Assembly (NCBI GenBank): GCA_032622095.1
Contig: CP136069.1
Location: forward strand, 204,834,690-204,898,689
From: Siphonodentalium dalli
Lineage: Eukaryota; Mollusca; Scaphopoda; Gadilida; Siphonodentaliidae
Direction of reading: 5' to 3'
Length of the DNA: 64,000 nt
Part shown: in pieces, positions 25,101 through 40,100 of the stretch
Numbering within the stretch: position 1 is the first letter of the stretch
Layout of the letters: each line of letters begins with the position of its first letter
Notes under the pieces: model-generated
Told to the model about the DNA's origin: nothing
Database searches by the model: none
The model's input: only the letters and a program-made list of their open reading frames with translations
Translations under genes and position numbers: made by a program

Positions 25101-28100
25101 TGTCACCACGATGCACATGTGCCCAAGTGAAGACATTGCAATGTCAATGATTGTTTTGACAACATTGTGTCTTTGATTGCTTTGATTGTCTGCGACACAT
25201 ATACATTGAGCTTTTTGCCTGTAAATTTTCAGATGCGCTACTTCAAATTCGAAGGACTGTTAACACATATGAAATCGTGAAGATAGAACATAAATACATG
25301 CCTACAGCGAATATTGTTATCTTGTTTAAAATGTGCTTTGTGCCTTAATTTGTTTTATAAATTTTGCTTGTCTGATTTCAAAATGTTTGAACTGACAAAA
25401 AATCAGTGCACAAAAAAATAACTATTTGGGCGAGGCTGAAATTTGCTCAAAGAAAACAGCCAGGTCTCTCATGTCTAAACAATGACATTTGATGTTGTAG
25501 GATTCACAGTCTTGGTGCTACTAACAAAAGTAAAGACCATCCAGACAGTCGTGCTATTTTCTTTGAGGACATACAATACAGGTAAACAAATACTACACTA
25601 TAATTAAGGTGGCGTTTCTTCGAGGACATACAGTACAGGTAAACAGATACTACATTACAATTAAGGTGGCGTTTCTTTGAGGACATACAGTACAGGTAAT
25701 CAGATACTACACTACAGTTAAGGTGGCGTTTCTTTGAGGACATACAGTAGAGGTAATCAGATACTACACTATAATTAAGGTGGTGCTGATGGGGCCAATA
25801 TTTATATACCCCCGGGACATATTATGTTATTGATTCGTCCGGATGATAACTTTAGTAAGTCTGAACTGAATGGAATGAAGTTTGGTAGGTGAGTTTACTA
25901 GCCCAAAATACAGGATAAATTTGAATTTGCATTCCGCACAGCAATTTTCACCAGAGTTATGACCCATTTTGTTGGAATTTGCACTATTTCGTTTCTGAAT
26001 GATAACTAGTAAGTATGAACTGAATGAAATGAAATTTGGTATGTGAGTAAACTAGACCAATATACAGGTCAAGTTCAAATTTGGTTCCGCCCTGTATATT
26101 TCCATCAGAGTTATGGCCCTTTTTTGGAATTACCACAGGTGCATTTTGCCACACCCTATCGATACTCTTGTTCGATCTTCACAGAAATCTCTGTGAAAAT
26201 CTAAAAGACTTGATACCACTGAACTGCATTAATTGTAAACTTGACATTTGCAGAATGAGGTCCCCAGAGGGTGAATTTAGTGACTACCCAGCACAGCTGG
26301 CTAGCATCACTAAATTCACCCTCTTGGGACCTCATTCTGCATGGCCCTCTCTGCTATTGGACACAGACTCAGATTGAATTTACGAAATGGTGAATATTTT
26401 GATGTACACCCATTGGGAACCTCGATTATGCAATGTGCCGTCTGCCAATTTGGGGATAAGGAAGAAGTTTCTATAGAATTTTGATAATAAAGAAACTTTC
26501 CAGAGAAGATGAGGCCTAAGCTGAATGAGGTCCCCAGAGGGTGAATTTAATTATGCTAGCCTGCTCTGCTCTCACCCTCTGGGGACTCATTCTGCAAATG
26601 ACAGCCACACTAAACTCAGAATTGGCAGTGAATTTCATTGGCAGAAACATTGCAATTCATCACTAATTTAATAATTAGTTCAGAAGTTGTTTGATTTGCT
26701 GAAGTGTACAATGTCTTTAATAGCAGTCACTTCAGTAAATAAAGACATGGTAATCAGTCCTATGTGCTATAATGACTTAACTAAATTATTTTTCTTCAAT
26801 TTCAGCAAAAGGAAAATAGAGGATTTTCTGTCCACGTTGAATGGCTTTAGGTCAGCAACGAAAATAACAAAGACATTTAAAAAGATCCATGATCAGCTCA
26901 AGTAAGATTCAGCACGTTTCAAAAATGGGCAAAAAATATTTTGGCCAAAGTATTTTGTTTACCCCTAAATTGGAAATCTAATTCAAAAACTCAAATTGAT
27001 TTTGTAGCGGGAGCGACATGAGGATCACATTTATAGTATGATCATCTGCTAATTGATTAGGTGATACAGCTTAATGGGTAACAAAGGCACTCATGGCAGT
27101 GAACTATCAAACAATGGGTCACCAAGCGCAATAAAACAGTAATGAGGATTAATACTAATGCATCCTTTGCCGGTTATAAGCTGAATGGTAGATAGTGGGT
27201 AGTGGTGTATTGTCAAGTAACAATGGTGGGATTAAACAAGTCTGGACACGGTATTTGAATGTATGGACATAATTATATAGAATGTTAGATGTTAAATAAA
27301 ACAAACATATTCATTAATTGTGAGACCAGAAAATAAAGATTTAAATTGGCCAAAGTTTTGTTTTTAAATGTCACTGTAAATTCACCCTCTGGGGACACAC
27401 TATATCCAGACTCAACCTGCTCCAATAAGCGAAATAACTCATGCATGTTTATAGGTAATCCCACATGGAGCCTCACACAGATGGAAGCATGCACTGCAGA
27501 GTGTCGTCTGCTCAAGTCTATGTGGTGGCAGTCGAGACATGGTATTTGAAGGCATGGACATAATTATACAGAATGTTTGATGTTAAATAAAACAAAAATA
27601 TTCATTAATTGTGAGACCAAGAAATGAGAATTTTATCTGGCCAAAAAAAAAAAAGAAGCAGAATTGGCCGAGAAATTGGCCAAAATGTTTTTTGACCCAG
27701 CGTGAACACTGGTTTTCAGATTCAATCAAAACTTATGCTGGAATATTGTCAGGACTCCTGAACACATTGAATAATTATATCCACATAAAGGAAGTTATGG
27801 GGGGGTGTGGATACTGGAATCATATTATCCATCCATCCATGAACGCAACTTTGTAAAAATCTTGTATTCCTTCATTTTTCAGTAAATTATTTGGAAACTG
27901 TGCACAGATATTAAGTACCAGGGAAACCTGTGCACCTGGATTATGAGGTCCATCCAATTTTGTTCAGTGGAGTTATTCCCCTTTTTCAACTTTACCCTTT
28001 CATGACGAGACTGGTGCAGTGGGAGAATCAAATCAGTATAGAAAGGGTTAAATTGGATATTCACTTTATGATATTCTCAGTTGTCTTAATTTGTTTGAAT

Positions 28101-31100
28101 TGCTAATATTTATAGAATTTCAGTTATTGCATGAGAATATTGTGAAAATTAATTATATTTTCAGATCCAAGATTCTCAAAAGAACGGTTGGTGTTAAGGG
28201 GAAGGACAGTGATGGTCAGTTTCCAGATCTCGATGAGGATTTAGAATTCTTCAATGTGAGTCATATTAACCCTTTTTATACCATGATCACTTCTCTACTA
28301 TTGTATTATTACCATTTTACAGGGCGTTCTCTAGTAGATTAACTGTATTTTACATGCACGGTAAGATTCCATAACTTTGAGGTGAAGTTGACCAGAAGCC
28401 AGGGTTTCCGCCAAGGGGAAATTAATGAGTCCGTATCGGGCGAAAAATTTGTTATTTGACACTGAAAAGTAGCCATTTCCTTGCACGTGAGTGTCCCACA
28501 AAGTAATCCAAATCTACGTATATTATGCAAGTCGATCATTTTCCGTGGGTGCATTAATTCTGTTGATGGTATCCAGATAATTAATCATGTAATTACGCAC
28601 ATAAGACTATATCAAGCTACAAGTTACAGTATTTAAAAATTTATAACTTTATACAATAAGATTCCGACAGGTATAATGAAACTAAACACTAAAAAACATC
28701 TATGCATTGTCCAATAATACATAGCTGGGAGAATTGAATTAAGTATTTCCTAGAATTTCAAGTAGCTTCCGTGAAAATGAAACTGATATATTCCATGTAT
28801 TCTGTCAATCGTAAAACTATTTGTGCACTGTGACGTCATATATACTGCAGGGTTTGTCTGCAGGAGATATTTATAGTGGCGAAATATAATTGAGTTTTGG
28901 CGGGAAATGGGAACATGTGCGCCGTTGTTTGTGTTTGGGGACCCAGGCGGGACAACGAAACTATTATTGACCGTACTTTGACTTTATCTCCATATTTGAG
29001 GGGGGGGTATGTTTTTTGTGTTTATCCTCCATGCATGTAATATGGGTCAAATGAATGGTGTTGTCACTATGAATTCCCGCTATAAAGACTGATTTGGGAC
29101 AGGTTCCGTATTGTAATAGTACGATAGTACGGGATCTCGGAGGTAGATACCTCCTTTGGTATGAGAACCGCCTGTTGGCGTATGTTGATCCCTACTCTGC
29201 CTAACTCAGCAATTCGGCATTCTTTGATCAAATTATGTAATCGTACGATAGCACGGGATCTCCGAGCATGAGTAGTTTCAACGACAGAAATCACATTAAA
29301 AATAATATCCGTACTCAGCAGTCCGACATTCTTTGATGTTACAGCGACATTTATTACGCTGTATATAACGTCGCTATTTCAATGCACACCAAACATTACG
29401 TTGTAGTTTTGTTTTGTAGTATTGATTTCAAAGGGTTACGCTGTACCGGTAACACACTGTGCACAATTGACCGCTTTTTCACCAGTATTCTGTTTAACCC
29501 CCAGAACACCCGTTGCAGCCATATTGTTTATGACATATTGCTGCTGACTTTTGGTACATGTATGAATCAAACAGATCATCTGCGAGGGGAATGGGTCCGT
29601 GGGACGGACCCGCAGCCGGCCTGGCGGAAACCCTGCAGAAGCGAGTGTTAAGGAAGCTTTGTTTTCGTTAACACCCGGCGTCTGCTTCCGATTAAGTCAC
29701 CGATCTCGTGATTCCGTTAATAAACCATAGCGGCCTCCAAAATAATGTTATTGGTTTTTTAATGGTCATGGGTACATGTCAAGTTCGAATATCGGTGAGT
29801 TTCATCCATGTTTTACCAGACTTATGGTCCTTGTCGACTTCGAGAATTTGCAGATTATTTTGGTTTCTGGATGATAACTTTAGTTTTAGTTACCGGACTG
29901 TTTTCAAATGTGGTATATGTATGACTTACATGAAAATACAGATTAAGTTTGAGACTCAAATTCCAACTGGCATCTTATGATACCACTGGCACTAAAAGAG
30001 AAAATAATCATTCAAATAATAAATGTTCTCCTTTTAGGAAGCCTTTGATCACAATAAAGCAAAGAAGGATGGAGTTATCGTTCCCAACAAAGGTAAGAAT
30101 TTAGGCCAAATAAAAAATATTATTTGAGTCTCAGACATCACTGCATTTAAATATATGGCCAACATTTCTTCAAACTTATTTTGGTATGTTTTTACCAACA
30201 TATCCATACATATTGAGGACTAATTGAAAAATACATGAACTCGTAACATATCTCTGTGTAATGTGTGAAGATGGACTATCTTGTATAAGCATAGTGACAT
30301 AGAACTTGTATAAGCATAGTAACATAGAACATTGTTGAAGAAGATGATTAGCTGATCATCATAGTCTGGTGTACTAATTGTAACTCCAGAACAATTTAAA
30401 GGCACTGCCAGAAATTTCAGATCGCATGTAAAAGTGGAGAGGTGTCAATTTATAGACAAAATAACAATTGTCAGGGGCATTAGAACATATTAGTAGCACA
30501 ATGTAATTATTTTATCAGATTAAATGTGTGTACATGCAAAACAAAGTTCCTTCTACATTTTATGACTAATACTAGATAAGGGAAACTACAATGTGCTCAA
30601 CAAAATAAAAATAAAAAGTCCTCATCCCTCATTGTTTCAGAAGAAAAAAAATTGCCTTACCCTGTTATACCCTCATTTTATTCCCCTTACTTAGTACAAT
30701 GAGATGCATGATTTCCAAACATTATACTCTCATTTTTAGCTCAACTTTACCTTTGGTATTGCTTAACCCTTTGAACCCTGACGCCCCACAGTGATCGACA
30801 CCCTGATCCGGGGCTCCCAGTGGTATTTCCGCTTAAATTAGACAGTGTCTAGTCGCATGGTGTTGATTATGTTCAAACTGTGAGACAGGTCTGAAACTTT
30901 ACAGGTTAGTCCCCCATGGATCAGCGATCATTATAAGATCGCGAGACTTGGTAACGGTTGCTAGGCAACTACCCGGAATTGACTGGAAAATGTAAATATA
31001 GCTTATAGCATCGTTATTCAACGCCAGTGATTGTGTTTTTTTATACAGGTAATACCCTAACGTGAAATTTGAGATATACCCGACCAGAATAGTGAACCAA

Positions 31101-34100
31101 ATATCCCATTTATGGGTAGCAACGGTTGCTAAGCAAATACCACTAATGATCGAATGGCATTGCACTAACTATTCAGTGGTATGTTTTGCCTTAATTTAGA
31201 CAGTGTCTATAAGTCGCGTGGTGTTGGTTATGTTCAAAGGAGACATAACTGAAACTGTACAGGCATGCTATGCATGCATGGACCACTGATCATTGTAAGA
31301 CCGGGATACTTTGCCACCCGATCTCTCCTTAGAAATGGTTACTAGGCAACTACCCGAAATTTGCAGGATAAACAAATTCTAGCTTTTAACGTTGTAATTA
31401 TACATCAGCGAATTGCGTTTCGATGCAACCAATATCCTATTGTGAAATTTAAGATATACCTGACCATGTGCGAGTAAGTCAACTTGATATGCGATAGACT
31501 TTTTGCCGCATGTGGCATAACAGAGACTGATATTACAGAGACCATGCAGAAACAACGTAATTTCCCGTAACATATCGTGGCCCCATTGTTCAAGTAAGCT
31601 GTCTAGATTGTGTCTACTGAACATGTGAAACATGCAACTATATGTCATATATAGCACCACAATTCACTTAAACGCATTTTTCAAAATGAATTATAGCCTG
31701 CGCGCATGTGCATATTTTCCTACCCGTTTCTAGCGGGCAGCCAATCCATATACACACCTTTGCTAGCGCTGACTTCAATAGGCCCATTTAAATATATATA
31801 TTAGTTGGTATGTCGTGTATAAGTACGTTATAAACCATTTATTTGTCATTGTGCTGGTCTGCGCATGCGCGAATAAATCAACTTGATAGGCGATAGACCC
31901 TTCCCCATATGTAGCAGAACACTGACTAATATACGCGAGGGTAATTTAAACTGAAATTGTGTGTCTAAATTATGTCTGTTTTGTACACACACGGGGAACA
32001 CGAAATTATATGCCCTAAATATAGCGGCACAGTTCGCTTAAAATATCGTATGTTTTTGTAGATTATATGCTATGCGCATGCGCATATATTTCTACCCGAT
32101 ACTAGCGGCCAACCATTCCATACGAACCATGGGCGCCGCTGACATATGTAATAAAATTAACAGGGCACTGCACGCCTATAGACAATAACGCGGGCAAAGA
32201 CGTTTGCACTGTCCAGCTCAGCTTTCTAGGAAGCTCATTGACTAGCGTTATAGACCTTTCCTTGCAGGCAGAGGACCACCCAGTCTGAGTGGATCCCAAC
32301 CCCATGGCACCAGACACCCGATCAAAAGGGCCTGAAACCATGCTGCCAACTCTGCGCGCTTCGGTATATGCCGGATTTGTCCTATCAACATTCGACAATA
32401 AAACAGGCAAAGACGTTTGCGCTGTCCAGCTCAGCTTTCGAGGAAGCTCATTGACTAGCCATCAGACCTTTCCTTGCAGGCAGGGACCAACCCATATGAG
32501 GGGATCCCAACCACATGGCACCAGCCGCCCAATCATAAGGGCCTGAAACCATGCTGACAACTCTGCTCGCTTCGGTCTATGCTGGATTTGTCCTATTTCC
32601 TTAAACATGCCTTCAACAGGACCACTTAGGTCGGGGGAGCTCCTCTCTAATATTGGCTCTTAAAATTCAATAAGTAACAACATTATAAAGGGATGTGTGT
32701 CCTTTACTAGGAGGATGATAATTTCATTTGTTTCCTTAATCAGCGAGCCATTTTGGAGGGGGTCTTCCCCTAGTTTGCTGCATGCCTCACACTAACATAC
32801 CTATCTCACACCTAGGTCGTTCTGCTGCATGTTTGGGGGGGAAAGTGACATGATGTTCTGGGCAGAGGCTCAGAACTGAATATTCCGTATGGTGACAATT
32901 TACCCGTGGTTATCATCTGATTACATTGTACATCATTTGAACTGATTTCAGTTGTCAAAGAGCCAAAGGGCCTTCTGCAATGATCTCATTGCTGACTTAT
33001 AGATCACCTTGATATATATTTTTTATATCATTTTTATATATTTATATACGCGTAAGATTTGTATCACATGATTTCTGTCGGATATCTTGTGATGCATAGG
33101 TACCTCAGAGACATGTGATCAGTAGAAGAAAAACAAGGAAGCTGTTCTAAGAACGACAGGGGGCATGACCACCTTGCAAGATGCGGTGGTGGGGGCTCCC
33201 TCTGTTCAGATGGCTTGACTCCATTATCGTTGTACAACCTGTTTGGCCTAATGGGTTCTCAACTCAATCCCTGTGCCACAAATTTGGCATCAGGTTCTCT
33301 GGCTTTTTCTCTGGCGAATAGCAGTTAGTTAACTTTGGTTGTCTCGCCATCGTCGGAGTGGGCCTCCGTCTGTGCAGGTCGTTCTGTCGCTAAGGCGGAG
33401 AGTGAGTTAGTCTCCTTCCTTCATGATCCTGCATCATGGGACCTTGACGGGTGGGACCTTAGAACAGACAGCTGAAGAAGACGACACAGAGAAGAATGAA
33501 GAGTTTCTTCTTCCGTTATACTTGCTCGGTTCGCTCGCAACTATGCATTGGATGGCACCTCATGGGATGTTTGTTTCAAAACAAGGGGGGCGGTACACAT
33601 TTGAGCAATATAGCACTCTAACTATATGAGTTATTTCACGTAAATAATCCTAACAGATTCATTCAAGTGTTCATATATGGTACAATCTGTTTTAGAAGAG
33701 TACCTTTACTCAAAATTTGGCTATTAACTTTATTGCTTGTGCCTCCTCCTGGGCTTGCATTCTAATCCATATAGTTCAGTGTGAGGGCTTCCTTTGGCGG
33801 AAATATGATATTTTTAAAAATATAATATATATTTCCTTAAAGAAAGCCTGAACACTGAACTATCATAGGGCCCTCCCATGGCGGTGCCATTCCCAACCCC
33901 GCGACTCGCCAATCTTCTGATTGAGTTGAAAATAAACTGGCTAATTCAATCTGTACAGTGAATTATATTGGGACTGCGCATGCGTGACTGATTCCGAGGC
34001 AAGCCACTGAAGAGTGGAGACCGTTAGTGACTGTAGGTGACCAAAAAGTTAACCCCTTTTCTGCTATGGTTTACAAACGCAGGACATCTATCCATATAGT

Positions 34101-37100
34101 TCAGTGTTCAGGCTTTCTTTAAGGAAATATATATTATATTTTTTTAAATATCATTTCTACCCGATACTAGCGGCCAACCATTCCATACGAACCATGGGCG
34201 CCGCTGGCATATGTGGGGGCAATTTAAATATAAATCAGTGGGTCTGACACTCGTTATACTATATATAAATTTGCTACCGAATCATGTCGTCGCTGCACCG
34301 AAATATCGGTGTTACGGGATATAGTCACGGTTCGTTTGCACCTAAATATCGGTGTTACGGGTTAAACATTTAAACTTTCCACATACCCTATCGATCCATT
34401 GACTGTAATGTGTGACATCCCTTCCAAGTTGAGCTACACTGTTATTGACACTTTCATTTTTTATTTTGATGGTTTACAGATTCTCCTACCAAAAAAACAC
34501 CAGAGTAGGAAATAAAATCACCCGAGTAGAAAAAAAAATCACCCGAGTAGAAAAAAAACACCGGAGTAGAAAAAAGAAAAGAAATTTGCAATGAACGCTT
34601 ATGTTATTTCCTCTGTGTCTAACGGGAACAAAAGCAAAAAGAAAAAAAAAAATTAATAATAGTTATTGAGCAGACTATCAACTAAAGCTATTTCTGTTTG
34701 GCTGTTATTGTAATTAACATCCCATAATTTCCCTTGTATACTTTACTAATATTTTAACATACTCCCAGAAGGTCTTCTTTGGCATCTATTTACAATTTAT
34801 TGGAATTTCCGGATGATAAAATTTGGTATGTGAGATTACTAGCCGAAAATACAGTCAAGTTCGTATTTGGGATCCATCGGCCAATTTTCACCAGAGTTAT
34901 CGCTCATTGTTTAAATTACCACCGGCATATTTTGCCAAGCCCTAGCCAAGCTCTTATTTGATCTATAAAAAAAATTCAAAATATATTTCATTTTCAATTT
35001 TTTTCTCTCCTCCCACCCTATCTTTTAAATAATTATTTGTAAACCAACAAATATAAATGTAGAGGTCTGCATATTCGGTACTAGGGATCTGCGAATCGGG
35101 GATTTTGCATCGAATCGAATCTTCTTCCTGATATCGACATCGAATCTCGAATCGAATCAGCTGGTGATTGACATTGTTTACCAGTGTGTATTTCGGTGTC
35201 ATTTGTGTTATTTAGATGCAAAAAATGAGACTAAACCAAAATAACACCGAATCGAAAATATTCGAATCAGCGGACCGATTCGGTGTCGATCTCGAATCGG
35301 GTGCCCGATATCGACATCGAATTGAATCTCGAATATTCGCAGGTCCCTATTGTGTACATATTATAGATGTAATCTCATGATATATATTCTCTCCCATCTT
35401 AATGTAGAGGTCTGCATGTTCTGTAAATATTATATATGTAATCTCATGATATATATTCTCTCCCATCTTACCAGGTGTTGATCCTGAACACGATAGAGCC
35501 AAGGCAGATATCGAAGAAACGGAGAAAAAACTTAATCAATATCTCACTCAACAGAAAGACAAACTCAGCAACCGGGTAAGAAATGATGATGGAAGCAATC
35601 AGGCCTGAGTGTATGGTGCCGTTCATTTGCAGAATGAGGTCCCCAGAGGGTAATTTAGTGACGCTATCCTGCACAGCGGACTGGCATTACCAAATTCATC
35701 CTCTGGGGACCTTATTCTGATTGGCCTCATCTGCTATGGGTGACCTATAGACTCAGATTTAAGTTCTCAGATGGTGAATATTGTGATGTGCACCCATTGG
35801 GCACCTCGATTATTCAATGTGTTGTCTGCTAATTTGCTTTTGTTTAGTTTCGGTTTTCTTAATTATTTCTTATTTTTGGGTTTTTATGTTTACCCATACC
35901 ATACTATGGTAAACATAGTGTCGTTGTCCGGATTGACCACTCGTCGTTAGTCCGTCCGTCTGTCTGTCTGTAGACACTTTACGCATGGTGCGATAACTCA
36001 AACATTTTATATCTGATTGGAACCAAATTTTGTATATGAATTTCTCAGCATAAAAGACAGATCGAGTTCGAATATGGGTTTGATCCGACTATTTTTAACT
36101 GAGTTATGGCCCTTTTTCGAAAAAAAATTCACTCTTAAAAAAAAAACTAAAAAAAATTAGATTTAGTTCCTTGCTCAATCTAACAAAAACAAAAAAACAA
36201 AAAAAATTAAATAAATAACAAACAAACAAACAAAAATATTTTTTTTTAAATAATTAAAAAAAAAAAAAAATTTTAAGTAACAAAATTTTCAAAACTAACA
36301 CTATTATAACTCCGCCAAGGGTACCCCGAGTCAGCACACCAAATTTGGTTTAAATTGGTCCAAAATATTGTCATGTACTGGTGAATTTGTTTGGAGCCAT
36401 ATTCACAAATTCCATCCCATGCCTTTGGACTACTTAGCTATTAATATGGCTATATTATTTTCTGATGTCTCTTATGCCAATGTGCAGATAAAAGCTATGG
36501 TATCTAAAAAAAATTTAAGTTTCAACAATACACAGCACATGCTGTTTATTTAATAAAGGGTTTTGTAGGTTAAGTTACCAAAATGGGCTTTAGATTAGAA
36601 CATTGCTAAAATCATTTAGCTAATCTTGAGATTCAAGTGTCTTTATGCAACTGGGGTTCAGTTATTTGATCAATTTAAATTTAAAGAGAATTCCATAACT
36701 TCTGATTTTATATGTATATCCTCTCTGGAATTTTCTAAACTAACTGCCAATTGGGAAAATTAATGAGACATGGGTCAGATTTTAGAACACTGTTGATTGC
36801 CTGTTGATAAATGAAACAAAGTGATATGTTTTTAATCACTTCATGTCATCTGCCATGTAGAGAATGATTTGTTTGTTATCACAAGAGCCAGCCAGTCAGC
36901 CACTTTCAATGCAAAGGCTATTTAGGCATCTGTTATCAGACCCAACACATCACAACCTAACATGAAACTACCAGAGAAAGCTGCACAACTGAGATATATA
37001 AGGATATTTTGCAGAGAACACTTGATCACTCTTGCTTGGATATTCTTGATTCTACATGTTAATACCTGTGTGCAGATTCTTGTCTTGCTTGGATATTCTT

Positions 37101-40100
37101 GATACTCTTGCTTGGATATTCTTGATTCTACATGTTTAATAATACCTGTGTGCAGATTCTTTTCTTGCTTGGATAATCTTGATTCTATCTGTTCATACCT
37201 GTGTGCAGATTCTTTTCTGCAGAATGTTCTTCTTTCTACTCATCAATACTTAGGATGTATCTTGACAAGACTATGGCTTATGGATTTTCGCGTTCAAACT
37301 GAAAATAGCTGATCACTATCGCCAAGGTATGGGTTAAACATCTGCCAATGGTGATCGGCCTCTCGTTCAATTTGGCCGAAGTTTCTGAAAAATAGGCAAA
37401 AAAAATTAAGAAATAATACAAAAAATGATCAAAAGAATTTTTGTGACAGCATGAACCCTGTTTATAAGGAATTTTGAGATTTGATGCTCTCTGGTAATTT
37501 TTTCGCTTTGATTCTTGTTTGCTGTAACATTCTTCATATTTCACAGAATATCGTGTATTGGGGAACTGGTAAGAACAGATATCAGCTTGAGATTCCTGAG
37601 TCGTCTCTGAAGAAGGTACCTAATGAATACGAGCTGATGTCATCAAAGAAGGGTGCTAAGAGGTATCGCACCAAACAGATCGAGGCCTACCTCAGCGAAC
37701 TCACCGATGCAGAGGATCGGAAGGATTCAGCTCTCAAAGATACGATGAGAAAAGTATTCGCCGTGTTTGATGAAAGGTAGTGATCATCTTCACGGTCAAT
37801 AGTTTTATAATTTGAGTTATTGCCATGGGTTAGCATCCGTCCATCTGTCCGTCCATCCATCCAGCCATCAACAATTTCCTTTAGCACACCCTACAGGTCA
37901 CATCGCTCATCCGATCATCTCCAAACTTCATACGGATCTTTGGGGTGACCTCTAGATGGGGCTATCAAATTTTTTCCTGAATTTGTTAAAAAATATGGCG
38001 TCAAGAAGCCATCTTGGATTTCACATTTGAATCCATCAGCACACCCTGCAGTTCTCTACAAACCACATCCCTAGTCTGATCGTCACCAAACTTCATTTGG
38101 ATCTTTGGGATGATCACTAGGTGTGAGCCATAAAAAAATTCAAAATTTTATTAAAAAATATGGCTGCTTCTCAGAGATACAATGAGAAAAGTGTTTGTTG
38201 TGTTTGATGAATTGTAATCATCATCTTCATGGTCAAGAGTTTTATATTTAGGATTTTTTTTTATCTTTTTTGAGGAGTCTCAGGGGAATATTGTGCCATA
38301 GAGGCTTACAATTGGAATTTCTTTGATTCATTTCTTTTCCATAGGCTGACAATAATAACATTGCTTGTGTAAAAAAACATAACATAGCTAATTTTGTTCA
38401 CAGTATATGACTTCAAATATTTAACTGGCACTATTTTCAAATGATAGGCACCAAACAAATATTTTGCCACTTGGCGGTAATTAATGTTATTCTTGTCCTA
38501 GTGTACTAGTGTTAAATGTTATTCATGACCTTATAACTACGATCACTCCATAACTCTCTTAATCACTTTAGGTATGAGAAATGGAACTTGGCAGTGCAAT
38601 GTTTGGCTGTACTAGATGTCCTGATTGCTCTTTCTGAATTCAGCAAATGTGGTGAAGGAGTGATGTGTCGGCCGGAGATCATCATACCTGATGACTGTAC
38701 GCAGGTAAGAACAATAAATTCCTATAAAAGATTACAACAGAAATTTCTCAGGCAATTGTGTATGTGACATTTCATAAGGGTTTTCATTATATACTCAATG
38801 GTGATCTATCGAAAAAATCATGGTTTAAATAGTTTTGATATCTCCCAGAATATATATATAGGGGATATAGAAGTTTTCAATTTCACAATCAGCACACTCA
38901 GCTTTATAACCTAGGTAGGGTTTTGTTGAATATGCTAATGAGGTCATGAAGGGCATCGGAACTCGTTACGACCCCCTGTGGACACACTAGCAGTCTCTTA
39001 CGAAGGGCCTCCAAATTCATTACGATCCCCTGTGGACATAATAAGAGTCTGCTATGAAGGGCATCGGAACCCCCTGTGGACACACTAATAGTCTCCTTCT
39101 TTTCTCACAGCCTTTTATAGAGATTAGAGAAGGCCGGCATCCGTGTGTGAGTAAGACATTCAGTGGAGGAGACTTCATACCAAACGACACTGTCATCGGT
39201 ATCAAGGATGTAAGTAAATATAGTCATCGGTATCAAGGATGTAAGTAAATATAGTCATCGGTATCAAGGATGTAAGTATACACTGTCATCGGTATCAAGG
39301 ATGTAAGTAAATATAGTCATCGGTATCAAGGATGTAAGTAAATATAGTCATCGGTATCAAGGATGTAAGTAAATATAGTCATCGGTATCAAGGATGTAAG
39401 TATACACTGTCATCGGTATCAAGGATGTAAGTATACTCTGTCATCGGTATCAAGGATGTAAGTAAATATAGTCATCGGTATCAAGGATGTAAGTAAATAT
39501 AGTTTATAGTTGATGTTATTTTCATGAATTTTTATATCCAAATTGGCAGCACGCCCTGTCATTCTCATATGCAGCAACTCACATTTGATGGCAAGCCTGA
39601 TTATTTATAAAATACTTTGTGTCTGAACTATATATGTACAATTGTAAATATTTGCTACTTAATCTGGGTCAAATTTATCACATCAAACTACAATAATGCT
39701 GTCAAACAAGCGTGAGTTTAGTGTGCCTGTCATTTGCAGAATGAGGTCCCCAGAGGGTGAATTTAGTGACGCTATCCTGCATAACATGCTAGCATCACCA
39801 AATTCACCCTCTGGGAACCTCTTTCTGCATGGCCTCATCTAACATAGGAGACATAGACTCAGATTGAAGTTCCCAAATGGTGAATATTGTGATGTACACC
39901 CATTGGGAACCTCGATTATGCAATGTGTCCTCTGTCAATTTGGGGATATAGAGAATCTAAACTAAAAAATAAATAGAATCTATGTGAAGAAGTTTCTATA
40001 GAAATTTGATAATAAAGAAACTTTCCAGAGAAGATGAGGCCTAAGCAGAATGAGGTTCCCAGATGGTGAATTTGGTGATGCTAGCTCGCTATGTGGGATA

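Noticed and set aside
38231-38571. Extra exon from the duplicated exon 12 end
   Set aside because: The copy has no acceptor, a damaged donor and lacks most of the exon.
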